In this document: positions 47,901-55,867 of the stretch, piece by piece
Numbering within the stretch: the first letter of the stretch is position 1
Layout of the letters: each line of letters opens with the position of its first letter
DNA from: Aquimarina algicola
GTDB taxonomy: Bacteria; Bacteroidota; Bacteroidia; Flavobacteriales; Flavobacteriaceae
Assembly (NCBI RefSeq): GCF_006443095.1
Contig: NZ_VFWZ01000001.1
Coordinates: 682,001-746,000, forward strand
DNA: 64,000 nucleotides
Direction of reading: 5' to 3'
Made by a program: the position numbers and the translations under genes
The notes under the pieces: model-generated
Seen by the model: only the letters and a program-made list of their open reading frames with translations
The model's database searches: none
What the model was told of the DNA's origin: nothing

Positions 47901-48158
47901 TTTTTGAAACCCTACATAACTTACTGTTATTTGATAAGGACCTCCTACCCGTAAATTATTTAAATTAAAACGACCATCAAAGTCAGTAACTCCACCGTAA
48001 TTTGTGCCAGTAGGTTCATGTACTGCTGTAATATTAGCCCCGGGTAGTAGCTGGTTATTGTTATCATAAACCACCCCCGATATGTTTGCAGTTGTGATTT
48101 GCGCATTTACAAAGCTACTTATCAATACAAAGATTGATAAAAATATTAGTTTTTTCAT
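44961..48158 (-). CDS. Oar-like TonB-dependent outer-membrane receptor with carboxypeptidase-regulatory domain
   Basis: This 1065-residue protein has a signal peptide ending SFVNA/QIT. Residues 20-110 are a carboxypeptidase-regulatory-like domain ([35 protein letters not shown]). The plug domain (about 115-245) has the TonB-box-like start EEVVITSN, then [30 protein letters not shown]. A 22-strand barrel fills the rest and ends in LRYIF, the usual terminal Phe. It resembles Oar proteins, which are surface barrels able to pass large substrates. No lipoprotein partner (SusD) is nearby. It is a single gene with its own terminator. Confidence 0.93.
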   Translation of the reverse strand: [1065 protein letters not shown]

Positions 48159-48210
48159 TTAAAGATTGTAATGTTAATTATAAGTTAATTCAGCGTAAAA
48201 TTAAAATAAA

Positions 48211-48234
48211 AAAATCGCTCAGAAGAGCGATTTT
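48211..48234 (-). terminator. Terminator of the rpsF-rpsR-rplI operon
   Basis: A 10-bp perfect stem (AAAATCGCTC and its complement) with a 4-base loop ends in a run of eight T on the minus strand. It lies 31 bases after the rplI stop. Confidence 0.88.
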
Positions 48235-48264
48235 AATAAATATTATTTAATAGTTATTAACTAT

Positions 48265-48717
48265 TTAATTTGCTTGTGGTACAACTTCAAAAGGTACAGA
48301 AACAATCACTTCTCTATGAAGACGAACTTTAGCTTCATATTGTCCCAGTCTCTTAATAGTTCCTCCGGGTACAGTTATAAACTTTTTCTCTATTTCAACA
48401 TTTTGCTTTGCAAATGCTTCAGAAACGTCTGCATTAGATACAGAACCAAATAATTTATCACCAGTACCAACCTTTGCAGAAATCTTAAATTCAGCATCAT
48501 TAAGTTTTTTACCTAATTTTTCTGCTTCTTCTACTTCTTTCTTTTCTTTAAAAGCACGCTGTTTTAATGTTTCAGCAAGCACTTTTTTTGCAGATGGTGT
48601 TGCCAAAACTGCAAATCCCTGAGGAATCAAATAGTTACGTCCATAACCATTTTTCACTTCTACTACATCGTCTGCGAATCCTAGATTCTCAACGTCTTTC
48701 TTTAATATAAGTTGCAT
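48265..48717 (-). CDS. rplI: 50S ribosomal protein L9
   Basis: The 150-residue protein binds 23S rRNA at the base of the L1 stalk. The N-terminal RNA-binding domain shows MQLILKKDVENLG, VVEVKNGYGRNYLIPQGFAV and A. A long helix with lysine/glutamate pairs (KQRAFKEKKEVEEAEKLG) joins it to the C-terminal domain (GSVSNADVSEAFAKQN, VPFEVVPQ). Length is the usual one. Last gene of the S6-S18-L9 operon. Confidence 0.97.
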   Translation of the reverse strand: MQLILKKDVENLGFADDVVEVKNGYGRNYLIPQGFAVLATPSAKKVLAETLKQRAFKEKKEVEEAEKLGKKLNDAEFKISAKVGTGDKLFGSVSNADVSEAFAKQNVEIEKKFITVPGGTIKRLGQYEAKVRLHREVIVSVPFEVVPQAN

Positions 48718-48732
48718 AATGTTATGTCGATT

Positions 48733-49029
48733 TTATTTTAATAAATCACCTACATATGGCATAAGGGCAAGGTGTCTTGCTCTTTTAACTGCCACACTTA
48801 CTTTACGTTGATACTTTAAAGAAGTTCCTGTTAAACGTCTAGGTAATAATTTACCTTGCTCGTTTACAAATGACATTAAGAAATCAGGATCTTTGTAGTC
48901 TATATACTTTATTCCAGACTTCTTGAAACGACAATACTTCTTATTTTTAGTAGTATCTATATTAAGAGGAGTAAGATATCTGATCTCTCCGTCTTTTTTT
49001 CCTTTAGCTTGTTGTTCTATAGATGACAT
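48733..49029 (-). CDS. rpsR: 30S ribosomal protein S18
   Basis: The 98-residue protein partners S6 on the 30S platform. The core motif [19 protein letters not shown] with [20 protein letters not shown] and [15 protein letters not shown] is complete. The N-terminus ([20 protein letters not shown]) is somewhat longer than in many bacteria, as is usual for Bacteroidota. It lies 3 bases after rpsF and 15 before rplI. Confidence 0.97.
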   Translation of the reverse strand: MSSIEQQAKGKKDGEIRYLTPLNIDTTKNKKYCRFKKSGIKYIDYKDPDFLMSFVNEQGKLLPRRLTGTSLKYQRKVSVAVKRARHLALMPYVGDLLK

Positions 49030-49032
49030 AAA

Positions 49033-49371
49033 TTAAGCTTTTTGTTTGTTTCTATTTCTTCTCTTTTCTGCCCAAGCGATTGCATGCTTATCAAGACGAA
49101 CAGTAAGATATCTCATTACTCTTTCATCTCTTCTAAACTCTACTTCTAAAGTATTAATCGCCTCTCCTGGTACTTGATACTCAAAAAGGTGATAAAAACC
49201 ACTTTTCTTGTGTTGGATGGCATAAGCAAGCTTTTTAAGCCCCCAATCTTCTTTTGATATCATCTTGGCACCGTTAGAAACAAGAATGTCTTCGTATTTC
49301 TTAACTGTTTCCTTTATCTGGTCTTCAGATAAAACGGGATTCAAGATGAAAACAGTTTCATAATGATTCAT
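49033..49371 (-). CDS. rpsF: 30S ribosomal protein S6
   Basis: The 112-residue protein binds the 16S rRNA central domain with S18. The signature MNHYETVFILNPVLSEDQI, WGLKKLAYAIQHKKSGFYHL and RRDERVMRYLTVRLD is clear. It is the first gene of the operon, behind the promoter at 49401-49431. No ssb or priB gene lies between S6 and S18, which is normal for this phylum. Confidence 0.97.
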   Translation of the reverse strand: MNHYETVFILNPVLSEDQIKETVKKYEDILVSNGAKMISKEDWGLKKLAYAIQHKKSGFYHLFEYQVPGEAINTLEVEFRRDERVMRYLTVRLDKHAIAWAEKRRNRNKQKA

Positions 49372-49400
49372 AAAAATCTAAATTTAAATTAAATTGGGTG

Positions 49401-49431
49401 CAAAAGTATAACTATTTTTTGGATTTTCAAA
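49401..49431 (-). promoter_or_regulatory. Promoter of the rpsF-rpsR-rplI operon
   Basis: On the minus strand this reads TTTG (49428-49431), a 19-base spacer and TACTTTTG (49401-49408), an exact match to the Bacteroidota primary promoter consensus TTTG-N19-TAnnTTTG. It lies 30 bases ahead of the rpsF start and is the cleanest match in the window. Confidence 0.85.
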
Positions 49432-49484
49432 CCCTTAAATTACTTCGATGAAACACTATTTTTATCGACAAAAAGCCATTTTTT

Positions 49485-49516
49485 TTTGTAGAAATAAGAT
49501 ATATTCACTAATATTG
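49485..49516 (+). promoter_or_regulatory. Promoter of the LytTR regulator
   Basis: TTTG (49485-49488), a 20-base spacer and TAATATTG (49509-49516, one mismatch to TAnnTTTG) lie 25 bases ahead of the GTG start at 49542. It faces away from the rpsF promoter. Confidence 0.6.
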
Positions 49517-49541
49517 TAAAGGAATATTTAACATTATACGT

Positions 49542-50249
49542 GTGGAACAATCTCAATTAAAATGTGCGGTCGTAGACGATTCCCGCCTTCAGAGACTGGC
49601 TATTGTAAAGCTTATAGATGAACATTCTTCGCTAGAACTAGTGGCAGAATGGAACAATGCTATAGAAACTAAAAATGGATTACTTGATACTCAGGTAGAT
49701 CTATTATTTTTAGATATTGAAATGCCTATCTTAACAGGTTTTGATCTTTTAGACGACCTAGAAAATAAGCCACATATTATATTTGTGACTGGTAAAACCA
49801 AGTATGCTTTTAAAGCTTTTGATTATGATGCTGTCGATTATTTAAGAAAGCCTCTTAAAAAAGACAGATTTAATGCGGCAGTCGAGAAAGCTTTAAGTAT
49901 GTCTCGCTTGGGAACAGAAGCTGCTCCTGTTGAAGATGATGATTACATTTTTGTAAAGAGCAATCTTAAAAAACGAAAAATTTTCTTAAATCAATTAAAA
50001 TATGTTGAGGCACTAGGAGATTATGTTAAATTAATTATGGAAGAAGGAGATCCTATTGTTGTGCTAGCAACAATGAAATCTTTTGAAGCGCAATTACCGA
50101 GCGATCGTTTTTTGAGAATTCACAAATCTTATATTATTAATCTTGATAAAGTTGAAAGATATAACAGTAGAAATATCGAGATAGCTGATGAGAAAATACC
50201 ATTAAGTAGACATAAGAAACATTCTCTTATCGAAGCCTTAAATGGTTAG
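49542..50249 (+). CDS. LytTR-family response regulator
   Basis: The 235-residue protein starts at GTG. Residues 6-120 are a receiver domain: acidic pair VVDDS, phosphate-accepting Asp 58 in LLFLDIEMP, TGKTKYAFKAF and lysine in LRKPLKK. Residues 140-235 are a LytTR DNA-binding domain (FVKSNLKKRKIFLNQLKYVE, RIHKSYIINLDKVERY). Such regulators work as phosphorylated dimers on direct repeats. No histidine kinase gene is adjacent, so its kinase is elsewhere. A terminator follows directly. Confidence 0.93.
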   Translation: MEQSQLKCAVVDDSRLQRLAIVKLIDEHSSLELVAEWNNAIETKNGLLDTQVDLLFLDIEMPILTGFDLLDDLENKPHIIFVTGKTKYAFKAFDYDAVDYLRKPLKKDRFNAAVEKALSMSRLGTEAAPVEDDDYIFVKSNLKKRKIFLNQLKYVEALGDYVKLIMEEGDPIVVLATMKSFEAQLPSDRFLRIHKSYIINLDKVERYNSRNIEIADEKIPLSRHKKHSLIEALNG

Positions 50250-50283
50250 AAATTTTAGACTATAATTTTACAGAAATACTCAT

Positions 50284-50307
50284 AATTCCACTTAAAAAAG
50301 TGGAATT
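50284..50307 (+). terminator. Terminator of the LytTR regulator gene
   Basis: A 10-bp stem (AATTCCACTT and its complement) with a 4-base loop is followed by seven T on the plus strand, 34 bases past the stop codon. The T-run continues from the stem as TTTTTTTATTT. Confidence 0.85.
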
Positions 50308-50331
50308 TTTTTATTTAATAAATAAGACCTT

Positions 50332-52785
50332 TTAAAATGGGTCTACATTAATAATAATTCTAACACCCGAAAATTCTTTAATAGTACTAAATGTAGTATG
50401 AATTCTTCTTATAGCTTCTTTAGTTTTATGTAATGATTGACCTCTTGGTATTTTAACTATAATATTTTTATGATATTGATTGCGAATTCTAGAAATAAGT
50501 GGAAACTCCGGACCTAGTACATGATCGTGAAATACATTTCGTAATGATTTAGCAAACCAGTTTGTAGCTTCATTTACTCTATTATAATCCTTATGCTTTC
50601 CAGTAATTTTTATGATTTTATAAAAGGGAGGATATTTATATTGATGACGTTCTTCTATTTGATCTTTATACATCCCCAAATAATCATTTACAGAAACTTG
50701 TTGAAGAATCTGATGAAAAGGATTATATGTCTGTATTAGCACTTTTCCTCTTTTATTTGTCCTACCCGCCCTTCCTGCAACTTGTTGCATTAAATGAAAA
50801 CTTCGTTCGTGAGCTCTAAAATCAGGGAAATTAAGTAAATTATCTGCATTAAGCACGCCTACTAAACTTACATTTCTAAAATCTAATCCTTTTGAAAGCA
50901 TTTGCGTGCCCACCATTATATCTATTTCTCCTTCTTCAAATCTGTTGATCAGTTTTTCGTATCCATGTTTTCCTCGTGTCGTATCTTGATCCATTCTTCC
51001 GATAGTATGATCAGGAAACAATTCTTGAAGTTCTTTTTCTATCTGTTCTGTTCCAAAACCTTTGGTATTGAGATCAACACTTCCGCATGCCATACATTTT
51101 TGCATCATTGCTATATGATAGCCGCAATAATGACATCTAAGTTGATTTTTATAATGATGAAACGTTAAGCTCACATCACAATTTGGACATTGAGGAGAAT
51201 GACCACAGGTATTACACTCAACAACAGGAGAATACCCTCTTCTATTCTGAAATAATATTATTTGTTCTCCTTCTTTAAGAGTATTTTGCATTTGTAACAA
51301 TAAAGTATCACTAAAATGACCTGTCATTTCTTTTTTACGATACTTTGTTTTGATATCTACAAGATTTATTTCTGGCATTAAAACACCTCCAAAACGTCTT
51401 GTTAGTTCAGCAAAACCATACTTCTTTTGCTTGACATTATAATATGTTTCTAGTGATGGTGTAGCCGATCCCAGCAGAACTTTTGCTTCAAACATTTTGG
51501 CGAGTACTATTGCAGTATCTCTTGCATGATATCTAGGTGCAGGATCATATTGTTTAAATGTATTTTCATGTTCTTCATCTACGATAATTAATCCTAAATT
51601 TGAAAAAGGTAAAAATATGGCTGACCTTGCTCCTATTATAATCTGTGCTTTTGTCTTATTGTTCAAGACATTGTACCAAGCTTCTACTCTCTCGTTGACT
51701 GAATACTTTGAATGAAAAACAGTCAATTTGTCTTTAAAATAATTCTGAAGTCTTGTAATAAGCTGAGTAGTCAATGCTATTTCTGGTAAGAGATATAGTA
51801 TTTGTTTTCCTTCTTGCAGCGTTTCTTCTATAAATTTAGTATAAACCTCTGTTTTACCAGAAGAAGTAACTCCATGTAGTAAACACACATCTTTTTCACG
51901 AAACTGTTCTTTTAATGTATGATAAGAATTAAGTTGATATTGATTAAGTTCTTTGCTATTTTCTACTGCTTCTCCTTCATTATCAATTCGATCTTTTTGT
52001 AAATAATATTCTTGTAATATATCTTTTTGGATAAGTGCTTTTAGAATAGAAGCATTAGAATTAGCAGTTTTTAATAAATCACTAACTTTTATTGGTTTAG
52101 AGTTTTGCGCTTGAAGTGTAAACAGGTGCATCAATAACTCTCTTTGCTTTGGGGCACGCTTCATATCTTGTAATACAGTTTGCAATTTTTCTTCAATTGC
52201 AAATTCTGGATGTAGTTTTACAAATCTTACAACTTTGGGTTTGTATTGTTCGTAGATTTCTTCTTGTACTGTAATGATTTCTTTTTCTAATAATCTTTTT
52301 ATTACAGGAAGTACATTTTTTTTACTCACAATATTCATTATCTCTTGTATACGGAGTAAACTTTGATGTTGTAGCGCTTCATACACTAAAAATTCATCAT
52401 CTTTTAATGATACATCATCTACTACATTATCTATATTTCTTTGAATGATCGTTTCACTTTCGAGTAAAAAGGCTCCTGGTAGTGCCGCACGCATAACTTC
52501 TCCCAGCGTACACATATAATAAGAAGCTATCCATGACCAAAGTTGTAATTGAGATTTTGTTACTATTGATTTTTCATCGAGAATATGCTCTATTTCTTTT
52601 GCTTCATAAACCAAAGGAGGGTTTTGATGTATAGAAGTTACCAGAGCGGCATAAATTTTACTTTTGCCGAACTGTACGGCAACTCTCATTCCTGTCTTAA
52701 TAAAAGAAGCTTCTGTTTTGTTAATACGATACGTAAACTCTTTATCAAGCGGAATAGGAAGAATTACATTTATAAAGTATGACAT
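50332..52785 (-). CDS. priA: Primosomal replication helicase PriA
   Basis: This 817-residue 3'-5' DNA helicase reloads the replisome at stalled forks. I start at the ATG at 52783-52785; a TTG just before it would add one residue. The N-terminal DNA-binding domain (VILPIPLDKEFTYRI) is followed by Walker A (GVTSSGKTEVY), DEEH and the zinc-binding insertion with eight cysteines (CNTCGHSPQCPNCD, CHYCGY, CMACGS). Motif VI QQVAGRAGR and a C-terminal domain complete it. Length is typical for Bacteroidota. Confidence 0.96.
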   Translation of the reverse strand: MSYFINVILPIPLDKEFTYRINKTEASFIKTGMRVAVQFGKSKIYAALVTSIHQNPPLVYEAKEIEHILDEKSIVTKSQLQLWSWIASYYMCTLGEVMRAALPGAFLLESETIIQRNIDNVVDDVSLKDDEFLVYEALQHQSLLRIQEIMNIVSKKNVLPVIKRLLEKEIITVQEEIYEQYKPKVVRFVKLHPEFAIEEKLQTVLQDMKRAPKQRELLMHLFTLQAQNSKPIKVSDLLKTANSNASILKALIQKDILQEYYLQKDRIDNEGEAVENSKELNQYQLNSYHTLKEQFREKDVCLLHGVTSSGKTEVYTKFIEETLQEGKQILYLLPEIALTTQLITRLQNYFKDKLTVFHSKYSVNERVEAWYNVLNNKTKAQIIIGARSAIFLPFSNLGLIIVDEEHENTFKQYDPAPRYHARDTAIVLAKMFEAKVLLGSATPSLETYYNVKQKKYGFAELTRRFGGVLMPEINLVDIKTKYRKKEMTGHFSDTLLLQMQNTLKEGEQIILFQNRRGYSPVVECNTCGHSPQCPNCDVSLTFHHYKNQLRCHYCGYHIAMMQKCMACGSVDLNTKGFGTEQIEKELQELFPDHTIGRMDQDTTRGKHGYEKLINRFEEGEIDIMVGTQMLSKGLDFRNVSLVGVLNADNLLNFPDFRAHERSFHLMQQVAGRAGRTNKRGKVLIQTYNPFHQILQQVSVNDYLGMYKDQIEERHQYKYPPFYKIIKITGKHKDYNRVNEATNWFAKSLRNVFHDHVLGPEFPLISRIRNQYHKNIIVKIPRGQSLHKTKEAIRRIHTTFSTIKEFSGVRIIINVDPF

Positions 52786-52843
52786 CAATAAAAACTAGTA
52801 TATCAACAAAAATACAAGTTTAACTTTTATCTTATAAAATAAA

Positions 52844-52876
52844 TATCCTGGTTTTGCAGCAAACAAAACCAGGATA
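52844..52876 (-). terminator. Terminator of the 52897-53463 gene
   Basis: A 13-bp perfect stem (TATCCTGGTTTTG and its complement) with a 7-base loop is followed on the minus strand by a T-rich tail. It lies 21 bases after the stop of the chalcone-isomerase-like gene. Confidence 0.75.
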
Positions 52877-52896
52877 TAAAGAAAATTTATTATTTA

Positions 52897-53463
52897 TTAT
52901 TTGCTTACTCCGAGCATTCCTCCTTTTATGATCTCACAAGCAGGTTCGTTACCTAACCAAATTTTAAATAAAGCATACTTAAAGTCACGACCTTTTATAA
53001 AACCTAATTCTTTTCCGTTTTTATAGGTTTTAACACCCTTTCCTTTAAGATATACTAAATCATAGAAATCATTAACTAACATTGGCGAATCAAAAAGTTT
53101 AAGAAAATCTTCTATTCTTGCGTCTAGACTTTGTGTATTACCAAACATCGCGTCATCAAAACCTTTTCTGAAAACTTTGATCATTCTCTCATTAGTCACT
53201 TTTTTTGAAGCTATATTTAGTCTAATCGCCATAGTTTCATCAGATTCTAAAACTTTTTTATCACTATTATATTTATTTTGTGTGTACAAAGCTCCAGAAT
53301 ATGTTTTAAATGAAAGTACTTTTCTCATCGCACCCCCATTAAAAGATAATTCTTCTCCATCAAAGGATAGTTTTTCAGGAACCACAATATTACCGATTCG
53401 TATTTGGGCAGTTACTGTAATACTAAAAACAAAGAATATCAGTAGGGTAGTTATTTTTTTCAT
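52897..53463 (-). CDS. Secreted chalcone-isomerase-like protein
   Basis: The 188-residue protein has a signal peptide ending TVTA/QIR. The remainder is the chalcone-isomerase-like fold of bacterial envelope proteins (Chalcone_3): GAMRKVLSFKTYSGALYTQ, ETMAIRLNI, FRKGFDDAMFG, VYLKGKGVKTYKNGKELG and FKYALFKIWLGNEPA. These bacterial proteins lack a proven flavonoid activity and may bind fatty acids. A paralogue of equal length lies at 54102-54665, with a DUF2147 gene between them. Confidence 0.88.
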   Translation of the reverse strand: MKKITTLLIFFVFSITVTAQIRIGNIVVPEKLSFDGEELSFNGGAMRKVLSFKTYSGALYTQNKYNSDKKVLESDETMAIRLNIASKKVTNERMIKVFRKGFDDAMFGNTQSLDARIEDFLKLFDSPMLVNDFYDLVYLKGKGVKTYKNGKELGFIKGRDFKYALFKIWLGNEPACEIIKGGMLGVSK

Positions 53464-53562
53464 GGTATAGTTTTTTATAATTACAACTATTTAGTTCTAT
53501 AATTTTAGAAAAACTAACACTAAAGAAATGTTAAAATACTTTTTTTAGCAATTTTATTGAAT

Positions 53563-53991
53563 TTAAACTCTAATCCATTTTTGCGTTCTGTATAAGAATG
53601 CTATGTATCCTCTTACATTCAAAGTATTAGGATCATCTTCATCAACCCAAATTTTACAGCGATATACTTTTCCATTTTCGGGATCTGTAATAGTACCATC
53701 TTCATATTCATCTCCATCTTTTTCTAGTCCTTTAATAATTACAAGACCTTCTATTGGTTTATTATGATCTGCGCCTTTACATTCTTCACAAAGTCTTTTT
53801 CTTCTCTCTTCATTTAATATACGTTCTATTTTCCCATATATCTTATTCCCTTCTTTATAGATTTTCACTATTGATTTTGCTTCTCCAGTATTGTCGTCTA
53901 TTGTTTTCCATTTACCAATAACTTCTTGTTGTGCATTTGTTATTCCCGAAATTAAAAATGCAGCAATCAATAAAATTCTCAAAATAATCAT
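53563..53991 (-). CDS. DUF2147 secreted protein
   Basis: The 142-residue protein has a signal peptide ending GITNA/QQE. The body matches DUF2147: VIGKWKTIDDNTGEAKSIV, IYKEGNKIYGKIERIL, a C-x-x-C pair in RLCEECKGAD, and DPENGKVYRCKIWVDEDDPN, ending RTQKWIRV. This fold is a small lipocalin-like barrel, suggesting a role in binding small ligands. It sits between the two chalcone-isomerase-like genes in the same direction. Confidence 0.9.
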   Translation of the reverse strand: MIILRILLIAAFLISGITNAQQEVIGKWKTIDDNTGEAKSIVKIYKEGNKIYGKIERILNEERRKRLCEECKGADHNKPIEGLVIIKGLEKDGDEYEDGTITDPENGKVYRCKIWVDEDDPNTLNVRGYIAFLYRTQKWIRV

Positions 53992-54046
53992 AGTTTTAAT
54001 AATTAATATTTAATGTTATCAATATATAAAAATAAAATTAATAAAA

Positions 54047-54073
54047 AAGCTATCTAATTATTTTAGATAGCTT
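54047..54073 (-). terminator. Terminator of the 54102-54665 gene
   Basis: An 11-bp perfect stem (AAGCTATCTAA and its complement) with a 5-base loop ends in a T-run on the minus strand, 29 bases past the stop codon. Confidence 0.8.
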
Positions 54074-54101
54074 AATCAATTATTAAAATAATGATAATTT
54101 C

Positions 54102-54665
54102 TTACTGTATTCCTAGCATACCTTTCTTAACAGCCTCGCTAGCAGGTTCTTCACCAAGCCAAACTTTGAATAATGCGTATTTAAAATCACGTCCTTCAAT
54201 TATTCCTAATTCTTTTTGATTTTTATAAACTTTTACACCTTTATCTTTAATATATACCAAATCAAAAATATCGTTTTTTACGATTGGCTCAGAAAGTAAT
54301 GTTGTTATTTTCTTAATTCTATCTTGCAAAGGCTTTGTATTCCCAAAAGTAGCTCTTTCAAAACCTTCATTAATTGCTTTAATTAATTTTTTTTGTGTAA
54401 CAAATGCTGAAACTATATTTAGTTTTATAGCCATTGTTTCATTTGCTTCTAATATTTTCTTAGGATCATTGTTTTTATTTTGTAAATAAAGTCCCCCTGC
54501 ATACAAATCTACCCAGAGCATTTCTCTTAATCCAGCCCCATTCAACTTTAATTCAACATTATCAAATTTCTCTTCATAAGGTAAAATAGCTTTACCTATC
54601 CTAATTTGTGCAGTAGCGGTAGATAAGCATATAAATGCTACTAATGCTAAAGTAATTTTTTTCAT
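54102..54665 (-). CDS. Secreted chalcone-isomerase-like protein, paralogue of 52897-53463
   Basis: The 187-residue protein has a signal peptide ending TATA/QIR. It aligns along its length with the 52897-53463 protein: GAGLREMLWVDLYAGGLYLQ, ETMAIKLNIVSAFVTQ, NEGFERATFGNTKPLQDR, DLVYIKDKGVKVYKNQKELG and FKYALFKVWLGEEPASEAV. The pair clearly came from a duplication. No enzymatic residue can be assigned. A near-consensus -7 element (CATATTTG, minus strand, 54713-54720) lies upstream. The interval 54666-54942 holds no other gene. Confidence 0.88.
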   Translation of the reverse strand: MKKITLALVAFICLSTATAQIRIGKAILPYEEKFDNVELKLNGAGLREMLWVDLYAGGLYLQNKNNDPKKILEANETMAIKLNIVSAFVTQKKLIKAINEGFERATFGNTKPLQDRIKKITTLLSEPIVKNDIFDLVYIKDKGVKVYKNQKELGIIEGRDFKYALFKVWLGEEPASEAVKKGMLGIQ

Positions 54666-54942
54666 TTTAGATACTGTTTATAATTACATTTAATACTTAC
54701 AATTTTGCTTCGCAAATATGGTTATTTTTATTATGCATACATAACAAAAAGCAAAAAGTCGTCAAAAATACAATTTTAAACGACTAAAAACATATTTTTG
54801 AACAAAAAAAACGAAAATTACGTTAAATTTAACATAAATAAGTTTATCCGAATTAAATGAATCCTAATAACCTCTATTGTTTTTTGATTTTATAACAAAA
54901 ATAGTACAAGAATTTTTATAATACATTAATAATCAACTTTTT

Positions 54943-55866
54943 TTATGCTCTAAACTGTTTTCTAAGTTGATTTAAAGAAGCATTAAGTTCAAAACCCAAC
55001 AACAATAAATTAGCATTGATCCAAATGTAAAGCATAAGAATGAGTACCGCTCCAATAGAACCATATAATTTATTATAGTTTGAAAAGTTGTCAATATAAA
55101 TACCAAAAAGATAGGTTGTAACAATAATTAATAAGGTCGTCATGATTGCTCCAGGAGAGAAGAATTTATTCTGTTTACCTTCTGAAGTTCCAAAATAAAA
55201 TAGAGTAGATACGATAACAAATATCATGAATACAAATAATGCGTATTTACCAAAAGTTAGCCAAAACAATGTATCATCTACAACTCCTATCTTATTTAAA
55301 TCATCTACCAAATATGAAAAATAGAGGGTTCCAATTACGGTAATGAGTAATAATATTGCTACTATAATAGATACACCTAATGCAACTACATACTGACGCA
55401 TAAAATTTCTATTAAGTGATACATGGTATGAATATTCAAAACCTGAAAAAACAGCATTTATGCCATTTGTCATAAAAAAGATAGAAAGTATAAAAACTGT
55501 TGATAATAAGCCTCCTCTTGGATTAGATGCAATATCTTTAAAAATTTCTGAGAAAAAATTAGTGGATTGTTTTGGTAAAGCTCCATAAATAAATTCAAAA
55601 AAATTGTCTTCAAAACCCTCAATTGGCACATATGGGATAAGATTAAGAAGAAATAATAATGACGGAAATAAAGAAAGAAAGAAACTCCATGAAATTGAAC
55701 TAGCCCTTGCAGAGAAGGTTCCTTCTATAATTCCTATTACATAAATCTCTAAAAGATCATATATTGACAATCCTTCAAAACCAGGAAGAATAAGTTTTTT
55801 ACCTATTTTGACCAAAAGATTGATAATAGGAATTTTATTGAGCTTATCTTCTATGATTTTTGACAT
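54943..55866 (-). CDS. YihY/BrkB family membrane protein
   Basis: The 307-residue integral inner-membrane protein has about six membrane helices (about 53-75, 117-135, 160-185, 200-225, 238-258, 268-290) and the family motifs ARASSISWSFFLSLFPSLLF and GSIGAVLILMLYIWINANLLLLG. These proteins were once called ribonuclease BN by mistake; the true function is uncertain. It begins one base after the nadC stop, so the two are one operon. Confidence 0.92.
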   Translation of the reverse strand: MSKIIEDKLNKIPIINLLVKIGKKLILPGFEGLSIYDLLEIYVIGIIEGTFSARASSISWSFFLSLFPSLLFLLNLIPYVPIEGFEDNFFEFIYGALPKQSTNFFSEIFKDIASNPRGGLLSTVFILSIFFMTNGINAVFSGFEYSYHVSLNRNFMRQYVVALGVSIIVAILLLITVIGTLYFSYLVDDLNKIGVVDDTLFWLTFGKYALFVFMIFVIVSTLFYFGTSEGKQNKFFSPGAIMTTLLIIVTTYLFGIYIDNFSNYNKLYGSIGAVLILMLYIWINANLLLLGFELNASLNQLRKQFRA

Positions 55867-55867
55867 A

